Source: a virus
Direction: 5' to 3' (one strand)
Length of the DNA: 47,152 nucleotides
Virus record (IMG/VR): IMGVR_UViG_3300027917_000007
Coordinates: 1 to 47,152 of that record
Shown one piece after another: positions 26,549-32,288 of the stretch. The position numbers were made by a program, and so were the translations under genes. Position 1 is the stretch's first letter. The number at the start of each line of letters is the position of its first letter. The notes under the pieces were generated by a model that saw only the letters and a list, made by a program, of their open reading frames with translations, was not told the DNA's origin and did not search any database.

Positions 26549-26997
26549 TTGTTCCCCTTGCAATGGCCAGGAGGCCAGCAGAATCCCGGGCGCTCGACTG
26601 TGATATTGATGTACGAGTCCCCCGGAAGATTGGTCTCGACGTCCGTGTGGTGGTGGTGGGCCAGGGCCACGATCAGCGCGGCGGCCCCGAGCGTCGTCCC
26701 GGCAATCCCGAGGATCAGCGGCCACTTCGAGCCCGAGGAGGAGGTCTCGATGACCTCGACCGTCCCGAGCTGAGCCAGGACATCGGTCCGAAATGAGGCA
26801 AGGGCGCTGTCGAGATAGGCCAGCTCGCTGGTACTCAGCGAGTCGAGATGGCCCCGGAGCTGGGTGAGCTGGGGTGGGATCCGACTACAGACGGTGGCGG
26901 ACTCCTCCAGGGCCGTGACCACGGGCACAAGGCTGCATTGCTGTTGCGCCGATGCAGCAGCCGGGAGGAGGAGGAGCAAGGCGAGCAGCGGCCTCAT
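26545..26997 (-). CDS. Secreted protein with C-terminal membrane segment
   Basis: A 150-residue protein. The first 17 residues form a classic signal peptide (MRPLLALLLLLPAAASA) with an AXA cleavage site before QQQC. The mature part has a helical region (residues ~40-80, QLTQLRGHLDSLSTSELAYL) and one membrane segment (~92-113, WPLILGIAGTTLGAAALIVA). A His-rich turn and a Cys-containing tail follow (Cys140, Cys146; Cys21 and Cys37 near the start). I choose the ATG at 26997 because GGAGG lies five bases upstream and the signal peptide begins there. It would lie in the inner membrane with its N-terminal domain outside. Unknown function; possibly a superinfection or lysis factor. Confidence 0.55.
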   Translation of the reverse strand: MRPLLALLLLLPAAASAQQQCSLVPVVTALEESATVCSRIPPQLTQLRGHLDSLSTSELAYLDSALASFRTDVLAQLGTVEVIETSSSGSKWPLILGIAGTTLGAAALIVALAHHHHTDVETNLPGDSYINITVERPGFCWPPGHCKGNK

Positions 26998-27036
26998 GCG
27001 GGCCTCCAGGTGAGTGACGCCCCAATATACACAGAA

Positions 27037-27064
27037 CGGCCCCCGATCGAGCGACCGGGAGCCG
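27037..27064. promoter_or_regulatory. Imperfect hairpin in intergenic region
   Basis: CGGC and CCCG on the left pair with CGGG and GCCG on the right, with one mismatch between the two blocks and a 10-base loop. It lies upstream of the secreted-protein gene on the minus strand, next to an AT-rich hexamer (27024-27029, TATATT on the minus strand). It may be part of a regulatory region or an attenuator. No T tract follows in either direction. Confidence 0.3.
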
Positions 27065-27070
27065 TCTGCG

Positions 27071-27088
27071 CTTTGCCCCCCAGCAAAG
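27071..27088. promoter_or_regulatory. Perfect 6-bp hairpin overlapping a ribosome-site-like sequence
   Basis: CTTTGC at 27071-27076 pairs with GCAAAG at 27083-27088 around a six-base loop. On the plus strand the right arm merges with AAAGGAGG, so this hairpin could hide that ribosome site. The CCCCAGCA part of this element is shared with leaders of three early genes on the plus strand. Confidence 0.35.
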
Positions 27089-27097
27089 GAGGTCTCC

Positions 27098-27127
27098 ATG
27101 GGCGAGACCGATGCGGCCGTAAGTTAG
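27098..27127 (+). CDS. Possible 9-codon micro-ORF with strong ribosome site
   Basis: ATG at 27098 is preceded by AAAGGAGG at the ideal distance and encodes nine residues (MGETDAAVS) before TAG. It stands on the strand opposite its neighbours, in the 154-base gap between two envelope genes. Its leader (CCCCCCAGCAAAGGAGG) matches those of the early plus-strand genes at 29503, 29985 and 31164. It may be a remnant of a moved or deleted early gene, or a leader peptide. Low confidence. Confidence 0.2.
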   Translation: MGETDAAVS

Positions 27128-27151
27128 CCCTGCTGGGGCACATGGTCAAGC

Positions 27152-27586
27152 TCAGTCCAGGAACACCACGCCGTTGCAGTAAAACTCCCCGTCCTTGTAG
27201 AGATACTCGATCCAGTCGGACCAGTAGCTCGGGCGTTCCTGGTACTGTTTGCAGATCGCAACAGGCGTCCACCGGCCGTCCACCTGGCCCTCACAGTACC
27301 ACTCGACGTACCGGAGGTTCGCGTACTGAAACTCTGTGCCGCTGAACGACTCGAAGTATCCGAACCCGATGATCGACGTGTTGTGCGGCACGTCATGGCG
27401 CACGAGGCCGAGCGTTTCCGGCCGGTACGACAGCGTGCAGGCGGATCCCCAATAGGACGGCTGGTTGGCCGTCGCGAGGGCTGGGGTGTCCTCGATCGGT
27501 GCTGACGTGTCGCCGCAGGCAGCGAGGAGCCCGATCGTGAGCAGGACCAGGCCGATCGCCAGCAGCGTGCCATCTACCTTCCGCAT
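27152..27586 (-). CDS. Lipoprotein
   Basis: A 144-residue protein with a type II signal peptide: a short basic start (MRKVDG), a hydrophobic core (LLAIGLVLLTIG) and a lipobox LAAC with the lipidated Cys at residue 24. The mature part holds four further Cys (in SACTL, WYCEG, AICKQ and FYCNG), which could form two disulfides, and many Tyr/Trp residues. The ATG at 27586 has a near-perfect AGGAGGT site. Phage lipoproteins often act in superinfection exclusion or receptor masking (for example T5 Llp); this is a guess here. It overlaps the preceding gene by 13 bases and heads the envelope group. Confidence 0.75.
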   Translation of the reverse strand: MRKVDGTLLAIGLVLLTIGLLAACGDTSAPIEDTPALATANQPSYWGSACTLSYRPETLGLVRHDVPHNTSIIGFGYFESFSGTEFQYANLRYVEWYCEGQVDGRWTPVAICKQYQERPSYWSDWIEYLYKDGEFYCNGVVFLD

Positions 27587-27858
27587 CTGGAACCTCCTGA
27601 GAGAGAGAGCACCGGCCGCCCGCAGCACGACCAGCGCCACGCGCCCCCAACGTACGCCTGGAGGCTGGTGCCGCAAGTCATCACGGACGATCGGCAATGT
27701 GGGCAGGGATCCCCCCGCCGCATGTAGTCGTCGATGTACTGTTCCTCGGTCACGTGGTTGTGCGCCCGGCGCAGGGCCTGGCGCCGCTTCCCATGGACCT
27801 TCTCGCGCTCGCGTTGCGCCTTACTCCAGCTCGGGAGATAGACCATCTCAGGCCCCAT
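27574..27858 (-). CDS. Cys-rich small protein (zinc-ribbon-like)
   Basis: A 94-residue protein. The N-terminal half is basic and helical (REREKVHGKRRQALRRAHNH). The second half carries CPHC at ~52-55 and CC plus C near residues 78-92, a possible zinc ribbon. The ATG at 27858 has no clear ribosome site; an ATG four codons on (27846) is an alternative. It lies between another Cys-containing protein and the lipoprotein. It may bind nucleic acid, but no specific family is recognised. Confidence 0.5.
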   Translation of the reverse strand: MGPEMVYLPSWSKAQREREKVHGKRRQALRRAHNHVTEEQYIDDYMRRGDPCPHCRSSVMTCGTSLQAYVGGAWRWSCCGRPVLSLSGGSRCGR

Positions 27859-27881
27859 TCCCGTGGTGGAACGTCACCATG

Positions 27882-28220
27882 TTAGGCATACGCCCGCCTC
27901 GGCGGCTCCAGCTCCGCCTCCTCGATGGCCTCCCGCTCCGCCTGCTCCTCCGACTTCACCTTCGCCCGCTCCCGCTTGATGTCCTGCCGCACGCAGTCGT
28001 CGCACAGCCCGAGGTACAACACCTCCCCGTCGTACTCCGCCTCGACCTGCGGTGTGAGGTACGGCTTCCGGACCCAGACCCACCCCTCGAATCGGCGACC
28101 ACACCCTGCGGGATACCCATGCTTCCGAGGGTTCCGGCAGAGTTTCTTCGCCCACACGATCGGGTAGTCGTCATGCCCCGCGCGCTCACCGAGCTTCGGG
28201 GCCTCCCATGGTGCTGTCAT
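27882..28220 (-). CDS. Cys-containing hypothetical protein
   Basis: A 112-residue protein with two candidate metal-binding pairs: CRNPRKHGYPAGC at ~28-40 and CDDC at ~73-76. A charged helix forms the C-terminal third (KRERAKVKSEEQAEREAIEE). The ATG at 28220 follows AGGAGGAGG and overlaps the initiator gene by 35 bases, suggesting coupling to it. It may be a small replication- or transcription-associated zinc protein; that is inference from context. Confidence 0.5.
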   Translation of the reverse strand: MTAPWEAPKLGERAGHDDYPIVWAKKLCRNPRKHGYPAGCGRRFEGWVWVRKPYLTPQVEAEYDGEVLYLGLCDDCVRQDIKRERAKVKSEEQAEREAIEEAELEPPRRAYA

Positions 28221-29100
28221 TGACCTCCTCCTGGGGATGCGCCGCCCCGAGGTACTTCACAGCCATCGGGTGCGGCTTGCCTTCCTGGTACGGTTTCTGA
28301 TGATCCGCAAGGCGCTCGATCCGCTCCTGGTCGGTGAAGATGTTCTGGATGCCGTCGAGCTTGCGGCCTTCGTCGGCCATCCGCTTGAATGTGGGATCCC
28401 TGAACCAGCCGTCGATCGCGTACAGGAGTTGGTGGACGTCCCCGCCGTTCCGCTTCAGGGCCTGCACCAGCCGGGTCTCCCGCTTCGGATCGAACAGGGC
28501 CTTCGTGTGCCCCGTGCGATGCGCCCAATACGCGAATACCAGCTCCGCCTGTACCCGGCGCAGATCGTCCGCCCCCACCTGGGATACCCGCTCCTCGGAG
28601 ACTGCGGCCAGGACGGCCGCCAGGTGCTCCTGGATGTCGGGAAGCCTGGTGCCCGATCTCGTGGGTGTCCGGTTCCCGTTCCCCGAAGTGGGTGCGATCG
28701 CGACACCAGGCTCCAACTCGACAAGAGTACCGTCAGGTACTCTATATCTCTCCTCTACTCTACTCTCCTCTACTCTGTCTAGCATCGTGCTAGCATCGTG
28801 CAAGCAACCCGCTAGCACGATGAAGCCTCGGACGTGCAACTCGTTGAGCTGCCGTGAGATAGCCTCCGTGGATGAGTCGGGTAGGCGCAAGCGCCATGCT
28901 AGCGCATCGCTAGCAAGGTCGATCTCTCCATCCCCTTCAGCCGCGAGGAGCCAGAGGCCCACGAGGAGCTTGGCCGCGTCGGGCGGGAGATCCACCCACT
29001 CGCGGTTGTCCAGGAGGCTTCGGTGGAGCTTGATCCACGGGGGGCTTCGGTGCTTGTAGTGCTGGAACCGGGACCAGTTAGCAATCGTGATCCGTGCCAT
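28186..29100 (-). CDS. Replication initiator (DnaD/O-like winged-helix protein)
   Basis: A 304-residue protein. Residues ~1-105 form a winged-helix region with the pattern NWSRFQHYKHRSPPWIKLHR, then AAKLLVGLWLLAAEGDGEI and LAWRLRLPDSS, which is typical of phage replisome-organiser/DnaD-like proteins. A low-complexity linker (~106-160) follows, then a helical C-terminal domain (AELVFAYWAHRTGHTKALFD, LLYAIDGWFRDP, DGIQNIFTD). Such proteins bind the phage origin and recruit the host helicase. The gene itself contains iteron-like repeats (28743-28914), as lambda O does. It overlaps the upstream HTH gene by 23 bases and the downstream Cys protein by 35. Confidence 0.65.
   Translation of the reverse strand: MARITIANWSRFQHYKHRSPPWIKLHRSLLDNREWVDLPPDAAKLLVGLWLLAAEGDGEIDLASDALAWRLRLPDSSTEAISRQLNELHVRGFIVLAGCLHDASTMLDRVEESRVEERYRVPDGTLVELEPGVAIAPTSGNGNRTPTRSGTRLPDIQEHLAAVLAAVSEERVSQVGADDLRRVQAELVFAYWAHRTGHTKALFDPKRETRLVQALKRNGGDVHQLLYAIDGWFRDPTFKRMADEGRKLDGIQNIFTDQERIERLADHQKPYQEGKPHPMAVKYLGAAHPQEEVNDSTMGGPEAR
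28743..28914. other. Candidate replication origin inside the initiator gene
   Basis: Three elements lie together. First, a 13-bp direct repeat TCTCCTCTACTCT at 28749-28761 and 28764-28776 in a pyrimidine-rich tract. Second, tandem CTAGCATCGTG at 28779-28789 and 28790-28800, with the inverted arm GCACGATG at 28815-28822 matching CATCGTGC at 28794-28801. Third, a GCTAGC pair at 28898-28903 and 28909-28914, also in 11-bp phase. Iterons beside an easily melted tract, inside an initiator gene, match the lambda ori-in-O arrangement. Not tested. Confidence 0.55.
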
Positions 29101-29272
29101 CGACGACCTCCTCGGGCACGGGATCGCGGAGCAGGTCGTCCAAGACCTCCTCCCGGATCCGGTAGACCCCGCTGGGGAGCTTGACGGCGCTCAGCATCCC
29201 GCCGTGTACCCATCGGAGCACGGTGCTCCTGGACACGTTGAGGATCCTGGCGACCTGGGTGATCGAGTACAC
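29078..29272 (-). CDS. Excisionase/MerR-like HTH protein
   Basis: A 64-residue protein consisting almost wholly of a DNA-binding helix-turn-helix: SITQVARILNVSRSTVLRWV, then a wing GGMLSAVKLPSGVYRIREEV. This is the HTH_17/excisionase fold. It starts at the GTG at 29272 behind TAGGAGGT and is the first gene of the leftward arm, overlapping the initiator gene by 23 bases. It may regulate the divergent promoters. No integrase is present, so an excision function is unlikely. Confidence 0.75.
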   Translation of the reverse strand: MYSITQVARILNVSRSTVLRWVHGGMLSAVKLPSGVYRIREEVLDDLLRDPVPEEVVDGTDHDC

Positions 29273-29299
29273 GTTGTGACCTCCTACGCTGGGGGTGAG

Positions 29300-29320
29300 C
29301 CCCGGCTGACACGGCCGGGG
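29300..29320 (-). promoter_or_regulatory. Hairpin in leader of leftward operon
   Basis: CCCCGGC (29300-29306) pairs perfectly with GCCGGGG (29314-29320), with a seven-base loop. It lies between the predicted leftward start point (about 29320) and the ribosome site of the HTH gene, so it would form at or near the 5' end of the mRNA. It could stabilise the transcript or bind a regulator. Confidence 0.45.
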
Positions 29321-29326
29321 ACCTCC

Positions 29327-29355
29327 ATTCTACACGCGCGGGAGACATGTCGCAA
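29327..29355 (-). promoter_or_regulatory. Predicted leftward promoter
   Basis: On the minus strand, TTGCGA (29350-29355) serves as the -35 box and TAGAAT (29327-29332) as the -10 box, with exactly 17 bases between them (4/6 and 5/6 matches to sigma-70 consensus). It faces the HTH gene and the whole leftward series. No start-site data exist, but the match is good for such GC-rich DNA. Confidence 0.55.
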
Positions 29356-29433
29356 GGTGGGCGCAATCTACGTGCGTTCACAGAAGTAGGTGGATATGGA
29401 GTTTCCCCAGCGCGGACGGGGGAAAGTCGGGGG

Positions 29434-29462
29434 TTGTCAAGCCGCCGGAAAAGTGCTATCGT
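29434..29462 (+). promoter_or_regulatory. Predicted early rightward promoter
   Basis: TTGTCA (29434-29439) and TATCGT (29457-29462) with a 17-base spacer match sigma-70 boxes at 5/6 and 4/6. The likely start point (about 29468-29470) falls inside the inverted repeat at 29468-29480. It would drive the rightward early operon beginning at 29503. The leftward and rightward promoters lie back to back, about 80 bases apart. Confidence 0.55.
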
Positions 29463-29467
29463 TGTTG

Positions 29468-29480
29468 CACGTGAAACGTG
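29468..29480. promoter_or_regulatory. Operator-like inverted repeat
   Basis: CACGT (29468-29472) and ACGTG (29476-29480) form a perfect inverted repeat around GAA, placed just downstream of the predicted -10 box. A dimeric regulator bound here would block early transcription. The HTH protein encoded at 29078-29272 is a candidate binder. This is inference from position. Confidence 0.4.
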
Positions 29481-29502
29481 TCCCCCAGCAAGCGAGGTTC
29501 TG

Positions 29503-29742
29503 ATGGCAAGCGGCTTCTACACCACCGTCATGTTGAGCCCCGACGACGCTGAGATGGCGGCGGCGGCGCTGTTCGTGATGGGCGATATGGCAATGGACCT
29601 GCCCAGCGATCGCGACTACGCGCAGAAGTGCTACGCGCTCGCGGCGCTGTTCCGCTCCAACGCCCTGTCCACCCGCCAGGAGGCCGAGCGGCAGCGGGCC
29701 AAGATGGCGGAACGCGATCACCTGTACCGGAGGGTCTCGTGA
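29503..29742 (+). CDS. Small early protein
   Basis: A 79-residue, mostly helical protein: MASGFYTTVMLSPDDAEMAA, then Met/Ala-rich helices and a charged end (RQEAERQRAKMAERDHLYRR). I choose the ATG at 29503 because GCGAGG lies five bases upstream and the predicted promoter and operator lie just before it; the frame remains open further upstream, across the promoter. It is the first gene of the rightward operon and overlaps the next gene by GTGA. Unknown function; first early genes often interfere with the host. Confidence 0.55.
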   Translation: MASGFYTTVMLSPDDAEMAAAALFVMGDMAMDLPSDRDYAQKCYALAALFRSNALSTRQEAERQRAKMAERDHLYRRVS

Positions 29743-29966
29743 TCGTCACGATCACCTTCCCGTGCCTGACCTGCGGCTTCGAGGATGGTATCGAGGCCGA
29801 GGTCAGGCTGACCGGCGTCCCGGGCACGCGCTACACGCCCCGGGGCGTCGAGGTCGAATGTCAGGAGGCGCTGTGCCAGGAGTGCGGCACGCCCGCCACT
29901 GACGCCCAGGTCGAGGCGATCGAGCAGGAAGCCCTCGACCGACTGAACATGGGTCACTATTCCTAA
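29739..29966 (+). CDS. Small Cys-rich early protein
   Basis: A 75-residue protein read from the GTG at 29739, which overlaps the previous stop (GTGA) and has GGAGG seven bases upstream. It contains CLTC (9-12) and C...CQEC (~42, 46-49), consistent with a small zinc-ribbon fold, plus an acidic helix (VEAIEQEALDRL). It may bind nucleic acid or another protein. No family recognised. Confidence 0.55.
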   Translation: MIVTITFPCLTCGFEDGIEAEVRLTGVPGTRYTPRGVEVECQEALCQECGTPATDAQVEAIEQEALDRLNMGHYS

Positions 29967-29984
29967 CCCCAGCAGGAGATTCTC

Positions 29985-31058
29985 ATGGCACACGAGCTGA
30001 CTTTCCGCAACGGCGTGGCCGAGATGTTCTCGGTCCGCGAGACCCCCTGGCACCGCGAGGGACACCTGTTGACCGAGGCGCCTGACCTCGACACGGCCAT
30101 CCGGCTCGCCGGGCAGGACTTCGAGGTCGAGAAGGTCCCGGCCTGGGTCCAGAACGACACCGGCCTGTTCGTCCAGTCGCAGAAGGCGTTCATCACGCGC
30201 CGGACCGACACCCTCCAGGAGCTGGGCTCCGTCGGCCCCTCCTACCAGCCCCTCCAGAACATCGACGCCTTCAAGATCCTCCAGCCCCTGGTGGACGAAG
30301 GCATCGCCCACTACGAGACCGGCGGCTCCATCCGCGAGGGCGCGGACGTCTGGATTATGGTCCGCTTCGAGCTGCCCAAGGGCGAGAACAACGAGTACGT
30401 CCGGCAGATCCTGGACGAGCTGGGCATCACCCCGTACGGGTTCTTCGCGAACAACCACAGCGGGCGCCGGGGCGTCCTCGTGGGGCTCACCCCAATCCGG
30501 ATCGTGTGCAAGAACACGCTGTCCTGGGCCGAGTCCGACGCTGAGACCGGCAACTCGAAGGGCAAGTACCTCACGATCCAGCACACGGGCGACGTCGAGG
30601 CCAAGCTGGTCGAGGCCGCGATGGGCCTCTGGGGTCACATCGTGCAGCGGTACGCCAAGGCCGCCGAGAATTACAAGCGGCTCAAGGCGTTCTACCTCGA
30701 CGAAGCGATGTTCCGCGAGCTGGTCCTGAAGGTCGCCGTGCCGGACCCGCGCGAGAACCCCCGCTGGAACCCCGAGGGCCGGATGGCGAACGCCGTGGTC
30801 GAGCGGTACGAGCGCAAGGCCACCGAGATCACCCGGCTGTGGACCGAGGGTGACGGGCACGACGGCGACGGCAGCGCCTGGGAGGCGTACAACGGGCTGG
30901 TCCAGGCGATCGACCACAACAGCGAGCTGTTCCCGGTTCGCGGCGGCGTCTACCGTACCGCCAGCTTGATGACCGGGCGCCTGGAAGCTGTGAAGCAGGA
31001 CGTGTTCACGGCGCTGTTGCAGGCCACCCCCGATTTCGAGAGCCCGCTAGATTTCTAG
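29985..31058 (+). CDS. DUF932 family protein
   Basis: A 357-residue protein with the DUF932 (phage/plasmid-like TIGR03299) pattern: PWHREGHLLTEAPDLDTAIR near the start, then GSVGPSYQPLQNIDAFKILQ, ADVWIMVRFE, and the hallmark NNHSGRRGVLVGLTPIRIVC followed by KNTLSWA. The family is common on plasmids and phages; its biochemical activity is not established, though association with DNA replication or repair genes is frequent. It has CCCCAGCAGGAG before the ATG, a leader shared with other early genes. A hairpin follows its stop. Confidence 0.85.
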   Translation: MAHELTFRNGVAEMFSVRETPWHREGHLLTEAPDLDTAIRLAGQDFEVEKVPAWVQNDTGLFVQSQKAFITRRTDTLQELGSVGPSYQPLQNIDAFKILQPLVDEGIAHYETGGSIREGADVWIMVRFELPKGENNEYVRQILDELGITPYGFFANNHSGRRGVLVGLTPIRIVCKNTLSWAESDAETGNSKGKYLTIQHTGDVEAKLVEAAMGLWGHIVQRYAKAAENYKRLKAFYLDEAMFRELVLKVAVPDPRENPRWNPEGRMANAVVERYERKATEITRLWTEGDGHDGDGSAWEAYNGLVQAIDHNSELFPVRGGVYRTASLMTGRLEAVKQDVFTALLQATPDFESPLDF

Positions 31059-31080
31059 GGTTCTCTGCCCCTTCACATTT

Positions 31081-31118
31081 GACACCCCTGTCAAGTTGCA
31101 AGGCTTGACGGGGGTGTT
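31081..31118 (+). terminator. Long hairpin after the DUF932 gene (terminator or operator)
   Basis: The arms 31082-31095 (ACACCCCTGTCAAG) and 31104-31117 (CTTGACGGGGGTGT) pair over 14 bp with one G-T wobble and an 8-base loop. Flanking bases can extend the stem by two pairs. The sequence after it (TTATCTTA) is only moderately T-rich. The left arm also contains its own palindrome TTGACA-N4-TGTCAA starting at 31079. It could be an intrinsic terminator that limits read-through, or a repressor site. Confidence 0.55.
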
Positions 31119-31128
31119 ATCTTACAAG

Positions 31129-31142
31129 GGTACGAGTGTACC
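31129..31142. promoter_or_regulatory. Inverted repeat upstream of the 31164 gene
   Basis: GGTAC (31129-31133) and GTACC (31138-31142) form a perfect inverted repeat around GAGT. It lies between the long hairpin and the ribosome site of the next gene, at a position suited to an operator. No convincing promoter boxes could be assigned around it. Confidence 0.35.
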
Positions 31143-31163
31143 TCACCCCAGCGAGGAGGCAAC

Positions 31164-31439
31164 GTGAACAGGATGTACCACCCATCGCCGTACGAGGACT
31201 GCCCGGTCTGTGACGGGTGCGGCCTCGATCCGGACGACTGCACGTGTACCGTCAGCAGCGAGGGCTGGACCGGCCGGATGCCCGACATCCTGGTCTCGCC
31301 CGAGGGCGTCGAGTACCGGACGATGCGGGGCCGTGAGCAGCGCCCCGACATCATCGTCACCACCAAACGCGGCCAGGAGGTCCCCTTGCGCCGGATCGGG
31401 CGGCGTGAGCGGGAGGCTCGGGCCAAGGGGAGAAACTGA
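31164..31439 (+). CDS. Cys-rich early protein
   Basis: A 91-residue protein with a cluster of five Cys (CPVCDGCGLDPDDCTC at residues ~13-28) that resembles a zinc-binding knuckle, followed by a basic C-terminus (PLRRIGRREREARAKGRN). The GTG start at 31164 follows GAGGAGG. The stop overlaps the ATG of the next gene (TGATG). Unknown function. Confidence 0.55.
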   Translation: MNRMYHPSPYEDCPVCDGCGLDPDDCTCTVSSEGWTGRMPDILVSPEGVEYRTMRGREQRPDIIVTTKRGQEVPLRRIGRREREARAKGRN

Positions 31440-31816
31440 TGTACGCAGACTCGAAATACAGGACCTGGAAAGTCCTGTCTGTCCGCGCCCGGGATGCCGA
31501 GACCATCACGATGAACGTGGAAGTCGGCTTCAGCCGCACCCGAGCTGTGGTCCAGGTCCCGCGCCATCGGTTCAAGGGCGCGCTCGCTCGGATGGAGCAC
31601 AAGCGGAAGTCTGTGTTCCTCCTGCGGCACCTGAATGAGTCCGGGACGACGATGACGTTCCGGGAGATCGCCCGGACGATGGGCTTTTCGTCCACCCGGG
31701 CACAGCAGCTTCTCCGCGAAGCCGAAGCGGGCGTCCTGGCCTTCAGCGTGGGACAGACTGAGCTGCTCCAGGGCGAGGCGTACGAGGAGGGGGACGATGA
31801 CGACACAACTCCCTGA
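31439..31816 (+). CDS. Sigma-region-4-like HTH protein
   Basis: A 125-residue protein. Residues ~72-97 (MTFREIARTMGFSSTRAQQL) match the helix-turn-helix of sigma-70 region 4, including the 'REIA...G.S..RA.QL' pattern. The N-terminal ~60 residues form a separate strand-rich domain, and the tail is acidic. It may be a transcription regulator, perhaps acting on host RNA polymerase, which this phage must use because it encodes none. It overlaps the next gene by 20 bases. Confidence 0.6.
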   Translation: MYADSKYRTWKVLSVRARDAETITMNVEVGFSRTRAVVQVPRHRFKGALARMEHKRKSVFLLRHLNESGTTMTFREIARTMGFSSTRAQQLLREAEAGVLAFSVGQTELLQGEAYEEGDDDDTTP

Positions 31817-32288
31817 CGTCGGGAAGCTGCGCGTCACGCTGATGACGGGCGTCAAGACCCTGGCACAGATCCGGCACCGCCTGGAGGCGATCGGCGCCAC
31901 GATCGAGCAAGCCGAGAAGGCCCACCGGGAGCGGCACGCCGGGCTGTACGACCAGCAGGAGGAGCTGCGGGTGATGCTCGACCGCACCGAACGACAGGTC
32001 CGCCAAGGCGCCGTCGAGGTGTTCGAGATGACCGGGGACCTCAACCCCGTCGAGGATGTGAGCATCATCACGTCCACCGAGTACGAGTACAACGCTGACA
32101 TCGCCAAGACCTGGGTCATGGACCAGGGGTTCGGCGGTGCGCTCACGCTGAAGAAAGGGGAGTTTGACAAGCTGTGCCGTTCGGCCGCCCAGCCGGACTT
32201 CGTGAGGGCCACGGAGGTTCACAAGGCCAGGATCTCGCGGGACCTGCGGGACTGGCTCGATCCCGAGGAGACCGATGGAACAGACTGA
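31797..32288 (+). CDS. Hypothetical early protein
   Basis: A 163-residue protein with a helical N-terminal half (TLAQIRHRLEAIGATIEQAE, then KAHRERHAGLYDQQEELRVM) and a C-terminal globular part with EYNADIAKTWVMDQGFGGAL and basic residues. There is no signal or membrane segment. The ATG at 31797 follows GAGGAGGGGG. It lies directly before the annealing protein gene (14-base overlap), which may mean a shared role in recombination. Not recognised. Confidence 0.55.
   Translation: MTTQLPDVGKLRVTLMTGVKTLAQIRHRLEAIGATIEQAEKAHRERHAGLYDQQEELRVMLDRTERQVRQGAVEVFEMTGDLNPVEDVSIITSTEYEYNADIAKTWVMDQGFGGALTLKKGEFDKLCRSAAQPDFVRATEVHKARISRDLRDWLDPEETDGTD

Noticed and set aside
27024-27029. TATATT as a -10 box of a leftward promoter for the envelope genes
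   Set aside because: No acceptable -35 box at 16-18 bases; kept only as a note in the hairpin entry.
26545-27099. Longer form of the secreted protein starting at 27099
   Set aside because: It would add 34 residues before a textbook signal peptide and ignores the strong GGAGG site in front of the ATG at 26997.
29078-29272. Excisionase implying a temperate phage
   Set aside because: The HTH fold is shared with many regulators and no integrase, attachment site or CI-like repressor is visible, so lifestyle is left open.
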